Shown piece by piece: positions 29,756 to 38,543 of a stretch of 64,000 bases of DNA. A program made the translations under genes and the position numbers. The notes under the pieces are model-generated. The model worked only from the letters and a program-made list of their open reading frames with translations, ran no database searches and was not told the DNA's origin. Positions within the stretch are counted from its first letter, which is position 1; each line of letters begins with the position of its first letter. This stretch comes from Methanobrevibacter sp. (GTDB taxonomy: Archaea; Methanobacteriota; Methanobacteria; Methanobacteriales; Methanobacteriaceae): contig JAFRFD010000166.1 of assembly GCA_017434525.1 (NCBI GenBank), forward strand, positions 1 to 64,000. Direction: 5' to 3'.

Positions 29756-30802
29756 ATGTTTGAAAAATCATTTATTACAGATTGTGAAGGTCCATTAACT
29801 TTAAATGACAATGCTTTTGAGTTATCAGCAAAAATCATTGAAGATGGTGGCGAATTATTTAAGATTCTTAGTTTGTATGATGATTATTTGGCAGATATTG
29901 TCAAAAAAGAAAATTATAAGGCGGGCAATACTTTAAAATTAATTCTGCCTTTCTTTGCATGTGAAAATCTTAAAAACAGTGATATGGTTGATTTTTCAAA
30001 AAACAATATTTACTCCGTCAGGGATTCAAAATTCCTATTAAGTTACTTGAAGACTGCGATGAATATTTATATAGTCAGCACCAGTTATGGCCAATATATT
30101 GAAGCTGTTTCCAATTATATGGATGTGCCATTTGAAAATACATTTTACACAAATGTTGATGTAGATAGTTTAAGTTTAAATGATGAAGAGATTGAAAAAA
30201 TCAATGAATTCAAGGAATTAATCTTGGATAATCCTGAAGATTATGAATTATTTGATGATATTTTCTTTAACCAAATAACCAAAATGGGAATTTACGATAA
30301 GATTAAAGATATTGAGGTTGTTGGAGGAGAAGGTAAAAAATTGGCCATTGATGAAATAATTGCAAGAGATGGCATTGACATTAAAAATATGTGGTATATT
30401 GGTGATAGCATAACCGATGTCGAGCCACTGGAATTTGCAAGAAGCAATGATGGAATTAGCATATCTTTCAATGGTAATGAATATCCGTTAAAAGTTGCAG
30501 AAATTGCAATCGTTTCACCAAGTGCAGTAACAACTGCAGTGGTTGCTAATATTTATGCAAACTTTGATAAAAATAAAGTCTTAAAATTCATTGAAGATTA
30601 TAATGATTCAAATGACTTAAAAGAGTTATTTGATCAATACGAGATTGATTTGGAAATTAAGGATAAATTCTTTGATGTTTTTAGTGATGAGAAATATCCA
30701 ATTATTCAGATTGTAACTGATGATAATTATGAAGATATCTTAAAATCTAGTAAATACATGAGAAATAATATTAGGGGTCAGGATATTGGCGGATTAGGTT
30801 AA
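29756..30802 (+). CDS. ehaR: EhaR, HAD-like hydrophilic protein of the eha operon
   Basis: 348-residue haloacid-dehalogenase-like protein. Motif I reads TDCEGPL, that is DxE rather than the usual DxD, and motif IV is YIGDSITDVEPLE. A lysine (GKKLAID) precedes motif IV as expected. The acidic residue in place of the second Asp may still work as a phosphatase or may change function. It lies 3 bases after ehaQ and is one of three metabolic-enzyme-like genes that close the eha operon in Methanobacteriales. Substrate unknown. Confidence 0.82.
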   Translation: MFEKSFITDCEGPLTLNDNAFELSAKIIEDGGELFKILSLYDDYLADIVKKENYKAGNTLKLILPFFACENLKNSDMVDFSKNNIYSVRDSKFLLSYLKTAMNIYIVSTSYGQYIEAVSNYMDVPFENTFYTNVDVDSLSLNDEEIEKINEFKELILDNPEDYELFDDIFFNQITKMGIYDKIKDIEVVGGEGKKLAIDEIIARDGIDIKNMWYIGDSITDVEPLEFARSNDGISISFNGNEYPLKVAEIAIVSPSAVTTAVVANIYANFDKNKVLKFIEDYNDSNDLKELFDQYEIDLEIKDKFFDVFSDEKYPIIQIVTDDNYEDILKSSKYMRNNIRGQDIGGLG

Positions 30803-30820
30803 GTTAGAGAAGGTAATAAA

Positions 30821-31711
30821 ATGAGTTATGATAAAGTAGAAGATACATTTTTTGAAGCTTTTGAAGGAAGATATATAAGAGCTTTAATTACAGGGCCTAC
30901 TGAAAAAATTGTAAAGAGGGCGGCATATGATTCAACTTCAACTCCAAGTGCAGTAATAGGAAGAGTTGAAGGTGGGGTAGAAGGATTTTTAGATGAATCA
31001 CAAACTCCTGATGGAAGATTCGGCGCTATTGTACAATATTGGTTAGATGGAGATAATGTGGATAAATTTGCCTTTGAATTATCATATAGGCTCCGTCAGG
31101 ATGTTTTAGTAAAGCCGTTTACACGCATATTTGATTATTCTGACAGTGAAAGTGAAGATTATATTGAAATGATGGATATCGTAGGGCACTGCGGTGATGG
31201 ATACGAGTGGATAGTTGAGGAATACGGAAGAAAAATGATCAACGTTCCTATTGCAGTTCCAGATTTCCAAATAGAGGAAAAATTCAGAATAAATGATGGA
31301 ATTATGGGAGGAAATTTCTGGTATTTATGTGAAACCCCTGAAGCGGTATTGGATGCTGGTGAAGCAATTATTGATGCAATCATGGACGTTAAAGGTGCCA
31401 CCACTCCATTCGACGTTTGTTCCGCAGCTTCAAAACCCGAAACAAACTATCCGGAAATCGGACCCACTACAAATCATGTTTACTGCCCTTCACTAAAGGA
31501 ATCTTTAGGCGATGAATCTAAAGTTCCAGAAGGGGTTAATTACATTCCCGAAATTGTAGTTAATGCAATCAATGAAGAAGTGATGAATAAAGCCATAAAA
31601 GCAGGAATAGATGCTGCTTTAGAATTTGATGGCGTAATTAAAATCTCCGCAGGTAATTTTGGAGGTAAGCTTGGAGATAAAAATATAAATTTATTAGATG
31701 TCTTAAAGTAG
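30821..31711 (+). CDS. ehaS: EhaS, formylmethanofuran:H4MPT formyltransferase-like protein
   Basis: 296-residue homologue of Ftr (the second methanogenesis enzyme, moving the formyl group from methanofuran to tetrahydromethanopterin), as in the Ftr-like paralogue of the eha operon. It has the N-terminal [16 protein letters not shown] region and a C-terminal [12 protein letters not shown] segment resembling Ftr. Whether it is an active formyltransferase or a regulatory paralogue cannot be read here. Ribosome site GAGAAGGTAA precedes ATG 30821. Confidence 0.82.
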   Translation: MSYDKVEDTFFEAFEGRYIRALITGPTEKIVKRAAYDSTSTPSAVIGRVEGGVEGFLDESQTPDGRFGAIVQYWLDGDNVDKFAFELSYRLRQDVLVKPFTRIFDYSDSESEDYIEMMDIVGHCGDGYEWIVEEYGRKMINVPIAVPDFQIEEKFRINDGIMGGNFWYLCETPEAVLDAGEAIIDAIMDVKGATTPFDVCSAASKPETNYPEIGPTTNHVYCPSLKESLGDESKVPEGVNYIPEIVVNAINEEVMNKAIKAGIDAALEFDGVIKISAGNFGGKLGDKNINLLDVLK

Positions 31712-31720
31712 GGTTTTAGC

Positions 31721-32653
31721 ATGGAAATATTTGACAATGATGTAAATGCAGAGGTAATAGGATTTGGAGCATTGAATGTTGATAAGCTATACTCTGTGGA
31801 AAATATTGTTGGAGCCGATGAGGAAAGTTTTATTAAAAGTGAAACTTCCACTCCAGGAGGTTCGGCGGCCAATACCATTGTAGGTTTGGCTAGATTGGGT
31901 TGTGACACTTCCATAATCGGAAAGATAGCTGAAGATGAGGATGGCGATTTAATAGAGTATAACCTAGCCATCAATGGGGTTTACACTAACAATTTAATCT
32001 ATTCTGAATCCGGTTCAACAGGAAAATGTTTAGGATTTGTCGATAAAGAGGGTGAAAGATGCCTTTATATTGACCCTGGAGTTAATGATGAAATCAAAAT
32101 TGGCGAAATCAATCCGTTATATATTATGAGATGTAAAATAATGCATTATACATCATTTGTAGGCGATTCCTTTAAAACTCAAATAGAACTATTGGAAAAA
32201 CTCAGCCAAGACACACTTTTAAGTTTCGATCCTGGCATGTTATATGTTCAAAAAGGGTTTGATGAGTTAAAACCGATACTTGACAGAACAGACATTTTGC
32301 TCATAAATGAATCAGAATTAAGAATATTATGTAAAAATAGTAACGCTCCAGTTAAAGATTTGGTCATTAATTTCCTGGATTTGGGAATTGGAACCATAGT
32401 TGTAAAACAAGGCTCAAAGGGCGTTTATGCAATCAGCAACAGTGAAGAATGCCAGGTCGATGCCTATGAGTGTGATGTCGTTGATACGACTGGTGCGGGA
32501 GATAGTTTCAATAGCGGATTTTTATATTCCTATTTGAAAGGATATGACTTGGAAAAATCATGTAAAATAGCAAATTGGGTAGCCAGTAAGGCTATTGAAG
32601 GATTTGGAATGGAGAAATTCCCATCTTTAAAGGAATTGGAGGATTTCTTTTAA
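31721..32653 (+). CDS. ehaT: EhaT, PfkB-family carbohydrate/nucleoside kinase
   Basis: 310-residue ribokinase-fold enzyme. PfkB signature 1 is visible as STPGGSAANTIVGLARLG, signature 2 as DTTGAGDSFNSGFL with the catalytic Asp. It phosphorylates a sugar, nucleoside or cofactor-related alcohol; substrate unknown. Nine bases after ehaS. It is the last of the canonical twenty eha genes. Confidence 0.84.
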   Translation: MEIFDNDVNAEVIGFGALNVDKLYSVENIVGADEESFIKSETSTPGGSAANTIVGLARLGCDTSIIGKIAEDEDGDLIEYNLAINGVYTNNLIYSESGSTGKCLGFVDKEGERCLYIDPGVNDEIKIGEINPLYIMRCKIMHYTSFVGDSFKTQIELLEKLSQDTLLSFDPGMLYVQKGFDELKPILDRTDILLINESELRILCKNSNAPVKDLVINFLDLGIGTIVVKQGSKGVYAISNSEECQVDAYECDVVDTTGAGDSFNSGFLYSYLKGYDLEKSCKIANWVASKAIEGFGMEKFPSLKELEDFF

Positions 32654-32697
32654 ACTTTAAGTTTATAATTTAATTAAAAGAGTTAGTTGGTAATAAT

Positions 32698-33525
32698 ATG
32701 AATGTAACGTTTCAAAAACAGATGAAAAACTTGGAAAGAGAAGTTTTACTAAAGTCTGTTGATTTAGATGATGATGGTGATGATTTCCAATTTGAATTGG
32801 AGAATTTCAGTACAAATGAAGAAATCATAGCTATTGCACCTAGATGTGTTAGATGCAACACTTGTGTTGGGGAATGCCCAGTCAGTGCAATCGAACCAGC
32901 TAATATATTTAGAATAGCTAAAATAACTGAAAAATGTGTCAAATGTGAAATTTGCGTTCAGACTTGTCCGGTTTCAGCAATCAAATTAATTGACAATTCA
33001 GTTGTCTATAACAATGAGGATGAAAATGACTTTATGGAATACAATTTATCCAATGTTAGCTGTTCTCACAGGGTAGTTCGAATGAATAGTATTTCAATCA
33101 ATTATTCTGTTGATAATAATTGGGATGATTGTGCAAATTTATGTCCAACAAATGCATTCACTCTTGAATTTAAGGAATTTTTTGATGATTTGGATACGGA
33201 TTTGGGTATTGAATTAGTTGAAGATACATTATATCCGTATGTTAATGAAAAAATGTGCATTGGATGTGGTGCATGTGTTGAAATTTCACATAATGACGAA
33301 GCAATAGAGTTAGACAGATATCTGGGACCTATTGTTCACAGCAGAAACCTTGATATAAATCACGAAGCATGTGTAAACTGTTATTTATGTGAAGAAAATT
33401 GTCCAACTGGAGCAATAGAATTGGTGGATGGTGAAGTGGTTCTAGACGATGACAAATGTATACGCTGTGTTGAATGTACACGTCATTGTCCGGTAGGAGC
33501 ACTTAAAAGAGTTGATATAGAATAA
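32698..33525 (+). CDS. Accessory polyferredoxin downstream of eha
   Basis: 275-residue ferredoxin-type protein. Four motifs are intact (CVRCNTCVGECP, CVKCEICVQTCP, CVNCYLCEENCP, CIRCVECTRHCP). Two further repeats are degenerate: the third retains only CANLCP, and the fourth reads CIGCGACVEISHND with no final CP. It is acidic overall. It lies 44 bases after ehaT, so it may be read with eha and act as an extra electron carrier for the hydrogenase or its acceptor; this is inference from position. Confidence 0.83.
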   Translation: MNVTFQKQMKNLEREVLLKSVDLDDDGDDFQFELENFSTNEEIIAIAPRCVRCNTCVGECPVSAIEPANIFRIAKITEKCVKCEICVQTCPVSAIKLIDNSVVYNNEDENDFMEYNLSNVSCSHRVVRMNSISINYSVDNNWDDCANLCPTNAFTLEFKEFFDDLDTDLGIELVEDTLYPYVNEKMCIGCGACVEISHNDEAIELDRYLGPIVHSRNLDINHEACVNCYLCEENCPTGAIELVDGEVVLDDDKCIRCVECTRHCPVGALKRVDIE

Positions 33526-33539
33526 AATGAGGGTTGTTT

Positions 33540-34175
33540 ATGAGAGCAAAAGAATTAATGGATAAAAGCTTTGTATATTTAAATTGCGAAGACAATGTAA
33601 TTGAAGTTTCAAAAGTGATGGAAGAAATTAGGCGTTTTACCTGTCCTGTTGTAAATGATAATAAGCAGTTGGTAGGATGGATAACTTCATTCGACATTAC
33701 AAGAGGATTAAGGGAAGGAAATGAGAAAATTTCAGAAATCATGAGTGGCTATGAAGAAGTTGCAACTGTTCATGAAGATGATCCTGCAAGAAAAGCAGTT
33801 ATCTTAACAGCAAACAATAAATTTGTTACTGTGCCTGTTGTAAATGATGATAATCAGATAGTGGGTATGGTACGTGCATGCGATATTGTGGAGTTATTGT
33901 CTGAGCTTTACGATATTAAAGTAGAAAAGTTATACAAAGCAATGCAGAATCAACTTAAGGGCGTAACCTGGGATGAATTAATGGCTGCATCTGCATTAGT
34001 ATCTACAAAGACTACTGGCGTAAAGATTTCTCCTGAAGAATATGAGGCCAATATTGTCAATGCTACATTTGGAGAAGCTATTTGGTCAACTGGAGGGTTA
34101 GAAAAATTCTTTGCAGGTTTAATTTCAGTTGGTGAGATGGTAATTGCTCGTCGTGTAGGAAAAGCAAGAAGATAA
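33540..34175 (+). CDS. CBS-domain pair protein
   Basis: 211-residue protein with two CBS motifs in the first 115 residues (each ending in a CPVVNDNKQLVGWIT or VPVVNDDNQIVGMVR type strand), forming one Bateman module that binds adenine nucleotides. The remaining 95 residues are a domain I do not recognise (GVTWDELMAASALVSTKTTG). Fourteen bases after the polyferredoxin, so probably in the same transcript. It could sense energy charge for Eha; this is a guess. ATG 33540 has GAGGG upstream. Confidence 0.8.
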   Translation: MRAKELMDKSFVYLNCEDNVIEVSKVMEEIRRFTCPVVNDNKQLVGWITSFDITRGLREGNEKISEIMSGYEEVATVHEDDPARKAVILTANNKFVTVPVVNDDNQIVGMVRACDIVELLSELYDIKVEKLYKAMQNQLKGVTWDELMAASALVSTKTTGVKISPEEYEANIVNATFGEAIWSTGGLEKFFAGLISVGEMVIARRVGKARR

Positions 34176-34571
34176 ACAATAAAAATACTGACTAACAATT
34201 TCTAAACAAACCCTTGCAATCTTACGATTGGATTATTATAAGGAGATAAGACGTTATGTCTTATTTTTTCCTTATTGATATTTTTTAGTGCTCTTTTTTT
34301 AATTCAATACAAAATTTTTTTTGAGTTAAATTATTGAATCATCATTTCGCTACATCTTTTTTTCTTTGGATATAATTTTGAAATAAGAAAGTATTTTAAA
34401 GTTTATTCAGATATATATTATTAATCAAAATTTGTTTGAACAATATTCAGTTTAATCTTAACAAATTTTAGATTTATTTCAAATTAATTATTAAAATATT
34501 CAATTGAATTTTTAAAATAATTAATCAAATCCTTAAAAATTTAGACTAAATTTTGGAAAATATGTGATAAT
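34176..34571. other. AT-rich intergenic region after the eha cluster
   Basis: 396 bases without a plausible gene. It contains the hairpin terminator at 34246-34270 and then about 300 very AT-rich bases leading to uraA. I see no convincing riboswitch or operator. TATA-like tatatattatta near 34409-34420 could belong to uraA with a long leader. Confidence 0.5.
34246..34270 (+). terminator. Hairpin terminator of the eha/CBS transcript
   Basis: ATAAGAC-GTTAT-GTCTTAT forms a perfect 7-bp stem and is followed directly by TTTTT. An outer AAGGA/TCCTT pairing may extend it. Confidence 0.7.
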
Positions 34572-35861
34572 ATGGTAGAGGAAAATAGTAATATGCTATT
34601 GGGTGTTGGTGATAAACCTGACACAATTCGCTGGATTTTACTCGCTATTCAGCATGTTTGTGCAATGTTTGGAGCAACAATATTGGTTCCTATTGTTGTA
34701 AACACCACTGCTGGTGCAGATATCTTATCAATACCTGTAGCATTGGTTTCATCTGGTTTAGGTACCTTAATTTATCTTATTTGTACCCGTAATAGAAGTC
34801 CCGTGTATCTGGGAAGTTCGTTTGCATTTATTGCTCCTATGATTGCAGGTTATGCAATTGGGGGTACTGGAAGCGTATTCACTGCTTTAATGATTGTTGG
34901 TCTTGTTTATGTAATTATTTCCATGATAATTCGTGTTTCAGGTCCTGGTTGGATTAATAAATTACTCCCGCCTGTTGTTGTTGGTCCGATGATTATGGTA
35001 ATTGGTTTATCACTTGCGCCAACTGCTATTGCTGAAATTGGATTGGATTTAGAAGTTATTCCATGGGAAAACTTAGTTGTTGCATTTATTTCATTTTTAG
35101 TAACTGCATTGGTTGCGGTTCGTGGAAAAGGAATATTGCAGGTTATTCCGTTTTTAATTGGAATTGTAGTGGGATATATTGCAGCAGCATTGCTTGGTAT
35201 GGTTGACTTTTCTCAAGTATTGGCGGCTCATGTAATTGAAATCCCTAAATTTTACTTGCCGTTCCTGCATTATAATTTAAACTTTGCAGCTGTACTGACA
35301 ATAGTTCCAATTGCTTTGGTAACAATGGTGGAGCATGTTGGAGACCACAAAGTGTTAAGTGAAATTATTGGCCGTGATTTGATTGAAGATCCTGGTCTTC
35401 AAAGAACATTACTTGGTGACGGTCTTGCAACATTTTTAGCAGCACTCTTGGGAGGTCCTGCAAACACCACTTATGGTGAAAACACATCTGTTGTCGGTAT
35501 GACTCGTGTAGCATCAACCTATGTAATTGGTCTTGCTGCCATAATCGCTATTATATTTGCATTTTCAGGACACTTAACCGCTCTTTTAACTGCAATTCCT
35601 CAACCTGTTTTAGGAGGTATTTCCGTATTGTTATATGGTTTTATTTGTGTAAATGGTCTTAAAATCTTAATCCACAACCAAGTTGACTTTAACAACACTA
35701 AAAATGTTGTTGTGGCTGCAACTATGCTTGTTTTAGGTTTAGGTGGTGCAGCATTAGCATTTGTATACGGTGATTTGTCCATTTCTATTTCCGGAATGTC
35801 TCTTGCAGCTATTATTGGTGTTATCTTAAACTTATGCATACCGGAGGAAAAACATGAATGA
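34572..35861 (+). CDS. uraA: Uracil permease (NCS2 family)
   Basis: 429-residue nucleobase:cation symporter of the NCS2 (xanthine/uracil) family with about 12-14 hydrophobic segments. [18 protein letters not shown] carries the conserved Glu-His of transmembrane segment 8, and [20 protein letters not shown] is the NCS2 signature with the second conserved Glu. Pairing with upp supports uracil as substrate. It overlaps upp by 8 bases. Confidence 0.92.
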   Translation: MVEENSNMLLGVGDKPDTIRWILLAIQHVCAMFGATILVPIVVNTTAGADILSIPVALVSSGLGTLIYLICTRNRSPVYLGSSFAFIAPMIAGYAIGGTGSVFTALMIVGLVYVIISMIIRVSGPGWINKLLPPVVVGPMIMVIGLSLAPTAIAEIGLDLEVIPWENLVVAFISFLVTALVAVRGKGILQVIPFLIGIVVGYIAAALLGMVDFSQVLAAHVIEIPKFYLPFLHYNLNFAAVLTIVPIALVTMVEHVGDHKVLSEIIGRDLIEDPGLQRTLLGDGLATFLAALLGGPANTTYGENTSVVGMTRVASTYVIGLAAIIAIIFAFSGHLTALLTAIPQPVLGGISVLLYGFICVNGLKILIHNQVDFNNTKNVVVAATMLVLGLGGAALAFVYGDLSISISGMSLAAIIGVILNLCIPEEKHE

Positions 35862-36480
35862 ATTTGTATTAAATCATCCATTAATAACTCATAAACTTGC
35901 TATTTTAAGGGATATCAATACTGGAACTAAGGAATTCAGGGAATTGGTCACTGAAATTTCAACCATATTGATGTATGAAGCAATGAGGGATGCAAAGCTT
36001 GAAGAAGCAACCATCGAAACTCCACTTGAAAAAATGGAAACTGGAATGTTAAATGAAGACCGTTATGCGGTTGTTCCAATCCTAAGGGCAGGAATGGGTA
36101 TGGTCGATGGAATTTTAAATGTCATTCCAAACGCAAAAATAGGTCATATTGGACTTTACAGAAACGAGGAAACATTTGAACCGGTTGAATATTACTATAA
36201 AATGCCAGATGGAATAGGCAATAGGGAAGTGTTGGTTGTAGATCCTATGCTTGCAACCGGTGGAAGCGCATCCGCAACAATTTCACGCCTTAAACAGGAT
36301 GGAGTAACTAAAATTAAGTTATTATGTATTGTTGCAGCTCCTAAAGGTATTAAAACAATAGAGGATGACCATCCTGATGTTGAAATCTTCTGTGCAGTTG
36401 TTGATAGGGAATTAAACGAAAATGCATATATTCTTCCAGGTCTTGGGGATGCTGGAGACAGAGTATATGGAACAAAATAG
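35854..36480 (+). CDS. upp: Uracil phosphoribosyltransferase
   Basis: 208-residue enzyme converting uracil and PRPP to UMP for pyrimidine salvage. The PRPP-binding motif is [18 protein letters not shown]; the uracil-binding [13 protein letters not shown] is at the C-terminus, as usual. RAGMGMVDG marks the second conserved loop. It is coupled to the uracil permease upstream by an 8-base overlap, and its stop codon lies in the terminator stem. Confidence 0.95.
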   Translation: MNEFVLNHPLITHKLAILRDINTGTKEFRELVTEISTILMYEAMRDAKLEEATIETPLEKMETGMLNEDRYAVVPILRAGMGMVDGILNVIPNAKIGHIGLYRNEETFEPVEYYYKMPDGIGNREVLVVDPMLATGGSASATISRLKQDGVTKIKLLCIVAAPKGIKTIEDDHPDVEIFCAVVDRELNENAYILPGLGDAGDRVYGTK

Positions 36481-36517
36481 TGAAGCCGGTCTTCACTAAC
36501 TTTTTTTTTATTTTTTT
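36478..36517 (+). terminator. Hairpin terminator of uraA-upp
   Basis: TAGTGAAG-CCGGT-CTTCACTA is a perfect 8-bp stem that begins with the upp stop codon and is followed by long T runs (36501-36517). Confidence 0.8.
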
Positions 36518-36885
36518 GGTGATTAATACATGTGGAAGTTGATTTGGCCAATATTGGTTGTTATCTTATCGAACACGTTCTATAATGTCTGTATGAAATC
36601 AATGCCCAGTGATGTCAATCCATTCGGGGCATTAATGGTTACATATTTGGTTGCAACCATAATTTCTGCAATTATCTTCATATATATGGTCGGACCATCA
36701 AATGTTGTTGGTGAAATCTCAAAGATTAATTGGACATCCGTTATTTTAGCGTTGGCTATAGTGGGACTTGAAGTTGGTTATGTGTTTGTCTATCGTGCAG
36801 GATGGACTATAAGCACGGCCAGTGTAGTTGCAAATATAGGACTTGCCTGTGTTTTAATCGTTTTAGGCTATTTTTTATCTTAAAT

Positions 36886-36929
36886 GTGAAAGAATACTCC
36901 GACCTCTGTAGGTCGGAGATGAATTTCAC
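36886..36929 (+). repeat. Left-end hairpin of the TnpB element
   Basis: Inner stem CTCCGACCT (36897-36905) with AGGTCGGAG (36910-36918), loop CTGT, and an outer GTGAAA/TTTCAC pairing (36886-36891 with 36924-36929). Subterminal imperfect palindromes of this kind are the sites bound by TnpA in IS200/IS605 elements. An 11-base direct repeat TTATCTTAAAT flanks it (36875-36885 and 36940-36950). Confidence 0.7.
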
Positions 36930-37068
36930 AAAAAACGGGTTATCTTAAATAATTATATATTTTTTTAATAAATTATTAGTTTTCAAACGCTCTCTCGCGA
37001 TTATTTATTATATTAAATAGTATTATAATAAGTATTATAAAAGTTTTAGTAATGAGGAGTATTTTTTT

Positions 37069-38172
37069 ATGGTTTATCGGTCTTGTCGTCATCGTGTTAA
37101 TCCTAATCAAAAACAAGAAAAATTGTTTAAAGAATATTTGGGACATTCACGGTTCATTAACAATAACATAATTGGAGAAATAGAGTATAACAGACGTATA
37201 GCCAATATATTCCATGCTCGTGCACCCTATGTCAATACCAAGTATGTGGAATCCATATTTAACTATTTAAGGAAATGGTATCCTTTTATTAATGATTTGG
37301 ATATTAATACTATGCAGGCATGCTATAAACCAGTACTCCAAGCCTACGATAACTTTTTTAAACGAGGATTCGGACATCCGAAATTCAAAAAAAAGTACCA
37401 ATCCTCACAATCAGTAAAAATCAACAACATAAACCAAAGAATAAGAGTCAAAAAGAATGGTAAATTATACTGGAAACCATTAGGATGGATTAACCTCAAA
37501 GGATACCGCCCAGAAATAAACGGAAAAATCAAACACATACGAATACAACTAAAAAACAGCCAATGGTTCATAATAATCGTATACGATTCTGCACTACCGG
37601 AACCTTTCCCTAAAACCGGGAAAGAAGTAGGAATAGACTTAGGTGTTAAAACATTAGCCACACTTTCAGACAGTAAAGCAAAAGCCACGCTAAAACTAAA
37701 TGAAATAGAAGCTAAAATACAAAAAACACAAAAAAACCTACAAAGAAAAAAACACGGAAGCAAAAATTATCAAAAAAACCTAAAAACATTACACAAACAC
37801 ATAAACAAAAGAAACAACATCAAAAGAGAATACTACCACAAAATAAGCAAAGACATAGTCAAAGAATACGACGTAATCAAAATGGAAAACCTAAACATAA
37901 AAGAAATGATGCTAGACCACGATTACAGCAAAGGACTACACAGAACCAGTCTAGGAATGCTAAAAAACATGATCAAATACAAATGCGAACTATACGGTAA
38001 AAAATTCATCGAAGTGCCAAGATACTATGCATCCTCACAGTACTGTCATGTTTGCGGCTACAAAAACACAAATCTAACCATAGAAGAACGTAACTGGCAA
38101 TGCCCAAACTGTGGAGCAATCCTAGACCGGGATCTCAACGCAGCAATAAACATTTTAAACTATGGAAAATAA
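37069..38172 (+). CDS. tnpB: TnpB RNA-guided endonuclease of an IS605-type element
   Basis: 367-residue TnpB (OrfB) protein. RuvC residues are visible: first Asp in GIDLGVKTLATLSD (about residue 191), Glu in KMENLNIKEM (about 271), last Asp in LDRDLNAAINI (about 355). The zinc finger CHVCGYKN...CPNCGAI lies between the second and third motifs. The N-terminal WED/REC part starts MVYRSCRHRVNPNQKQ. All catalytic positions appear intact, so it may be active. TnpB proteins cut DNA guided by an RNA from the right end of the element. GAGGAG precedes ATG 37069. Confidence 0.9.
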   Translation: MVYRSCRHRVNPNQKQEKLFKEYLGHSRFINNNIIGEIEYNRRIANIFHARAPYVNTKYVESIFNYLRKWYPFINDLDINTMQACYKPVLQAYDNFFKRGFGHPKFKKKYQSSQSVKINNINQRIRVKKNGKLYWKPLGWINLKGYRPEINGKIKHIRIQLKNSQWFIIIVYDSALPEPFPKTGKEVGIDLGVKTLATLSDSKAKATLKLNEIEAKIQKTQKNLQRKKHGSKNYQKNLKTLHKHINKRNNIKREYYHKISKDIVKEYDVIKMENLNIKEMMLDHDYSKGLHRTSLGMLKNMIKYKCELYGKKFIEVPRYYASSQYCHVCGYKNTNLTIEERNWQCPNCGAILDRDLNAAINILNYGK

Positions 38173-38280
38173 TAATTAATATTAAAGAACTCTGAGACCC
38201 AGAGGGATAGCTCGGTAATTCTAGGACTCACAAGAGACTTACAGCCCGAGAATCCCCATCCTCTTTAGGATGGGGAGGTT
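38130..38280 (+). ncRNA. Putative omega RNA (reRNA) at the right end of the TnpB element
   Basis: The tnpB 3' end plus 108 non-coding bases form structured RNA: CTCTG-agac-CAGAG type stem (about 38192-38206), CTCGG (38213-38217) that can pair with CCGAG (38246-38250), and the terminal hairpin CCCCATCCT-CTTT-AGGATGGGG (38254-38275). In known TnpB systems this scaffold ends at the element boundary and the guide is the next 16-20 bases, here starting about 38281 in the DMT gene. Extent is inferred. Confidence 0.6.
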
Positions 38281-38368
38281 CAAACAAGGAAAACGTTTCC
38301 ATTAACCAAATTGTAGGCATTGTCGTGTGCATGTTTGGTTTGGTATTGATTAATTTGTAGGTGTTATT

Positions 38369-38470
38369 ATGAGATGTCCGGTTTGTGGTGCATGGGTAGA
38401 AGAAGGTGAGGAATACTGCCCAAATTGCGGATATGATGTTTACTGTATTGATGAAGACGATGATTTTTAG
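38369..38470 (+). CDS. 33-residue zinc-ribbon microprotein
   Basis: A short frame encoding MRCPVCGAWVEEGEEYCPNCG followed by an acidic tail (CIDEDDDF). The CPVC and CPNC pairs form a classic zinc-ribbon knuckle. AGGTG five bases upstream overlaps the stop codon of the split DMT gene, so it was co-transcribed with it. Function unknown; such zinc ribbons in archaea often bind nucleic acids or proteins. Confidence 0.65.
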   Translation: MRCPVCGAWVEEGEEYCPNCGYDVYCIDEDDDF

Positions 38471-38543
38471 ATATAATTAATTATAATAAATTATTTAAAC
38501 GGTTTTTAACAAAAATATACTTATCTTACCTTGGAGGATTTTT

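Larger units (their letters stand above)
36879..38280 (+). mobile_element. TnpB-only IS200/IS605-type (IS1341-like) element
   Basis: About 1.40 kb between the two halves of the DMT gene. The left end has a hairpin (36886-36929), the middle an intact tnpB, the right end a hairpin at 38253-38276. There is no target duplication and no inverted terminal repeat, as expected for IS605-type single-strand transposition. No TnpA transposase gene is present, so movement would need TnpA in trans. The boundary is uncertain by one base (shared C) and follows TTTTTTAT, a plausible target/TAM sequence. The coding strand is richer in A than neighbouring genes. Confidence 0.85.
36530..38360 (+). pseudogene. 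DMT/EamA-type small membrane transporter gene, split by a TnpB element
   Basis: The first part (36530-36880) encodes 117 residues with four hydrophobic segments like half of an EamA/SMR-type drug/metabolite transporter; it breaks off at GYFLS and meets TAA inside inserted DNA. Bases 38281-38360, after the element, read in frame as NKENVSINQIVGIVVCMFG and then LVLINL-stop, the expected last transmembrane segment. Joining TTTTTTAT to CAAACAAGG restores GYFLSNKENVS without loss, so the original protein was about 143 residues. The truncated form lacks the last helix and is probably inactive. A 33-residue zinc-ribbon gene follows the original stop with an overlapping ribosome site. Confidence 0.85.

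Noticed and set aside
36530-36883. A complete short 117-residue membrane protein gene
   Set aside because: The missing last transmembrane segment is found in frame after the inserted element, so the frame is a truncated part of a split gene.
37344-37763. 139-residue open frame antisense to tnpB
   Set aside because: Shadow frame caused by A-rich coding strand; no independent support.
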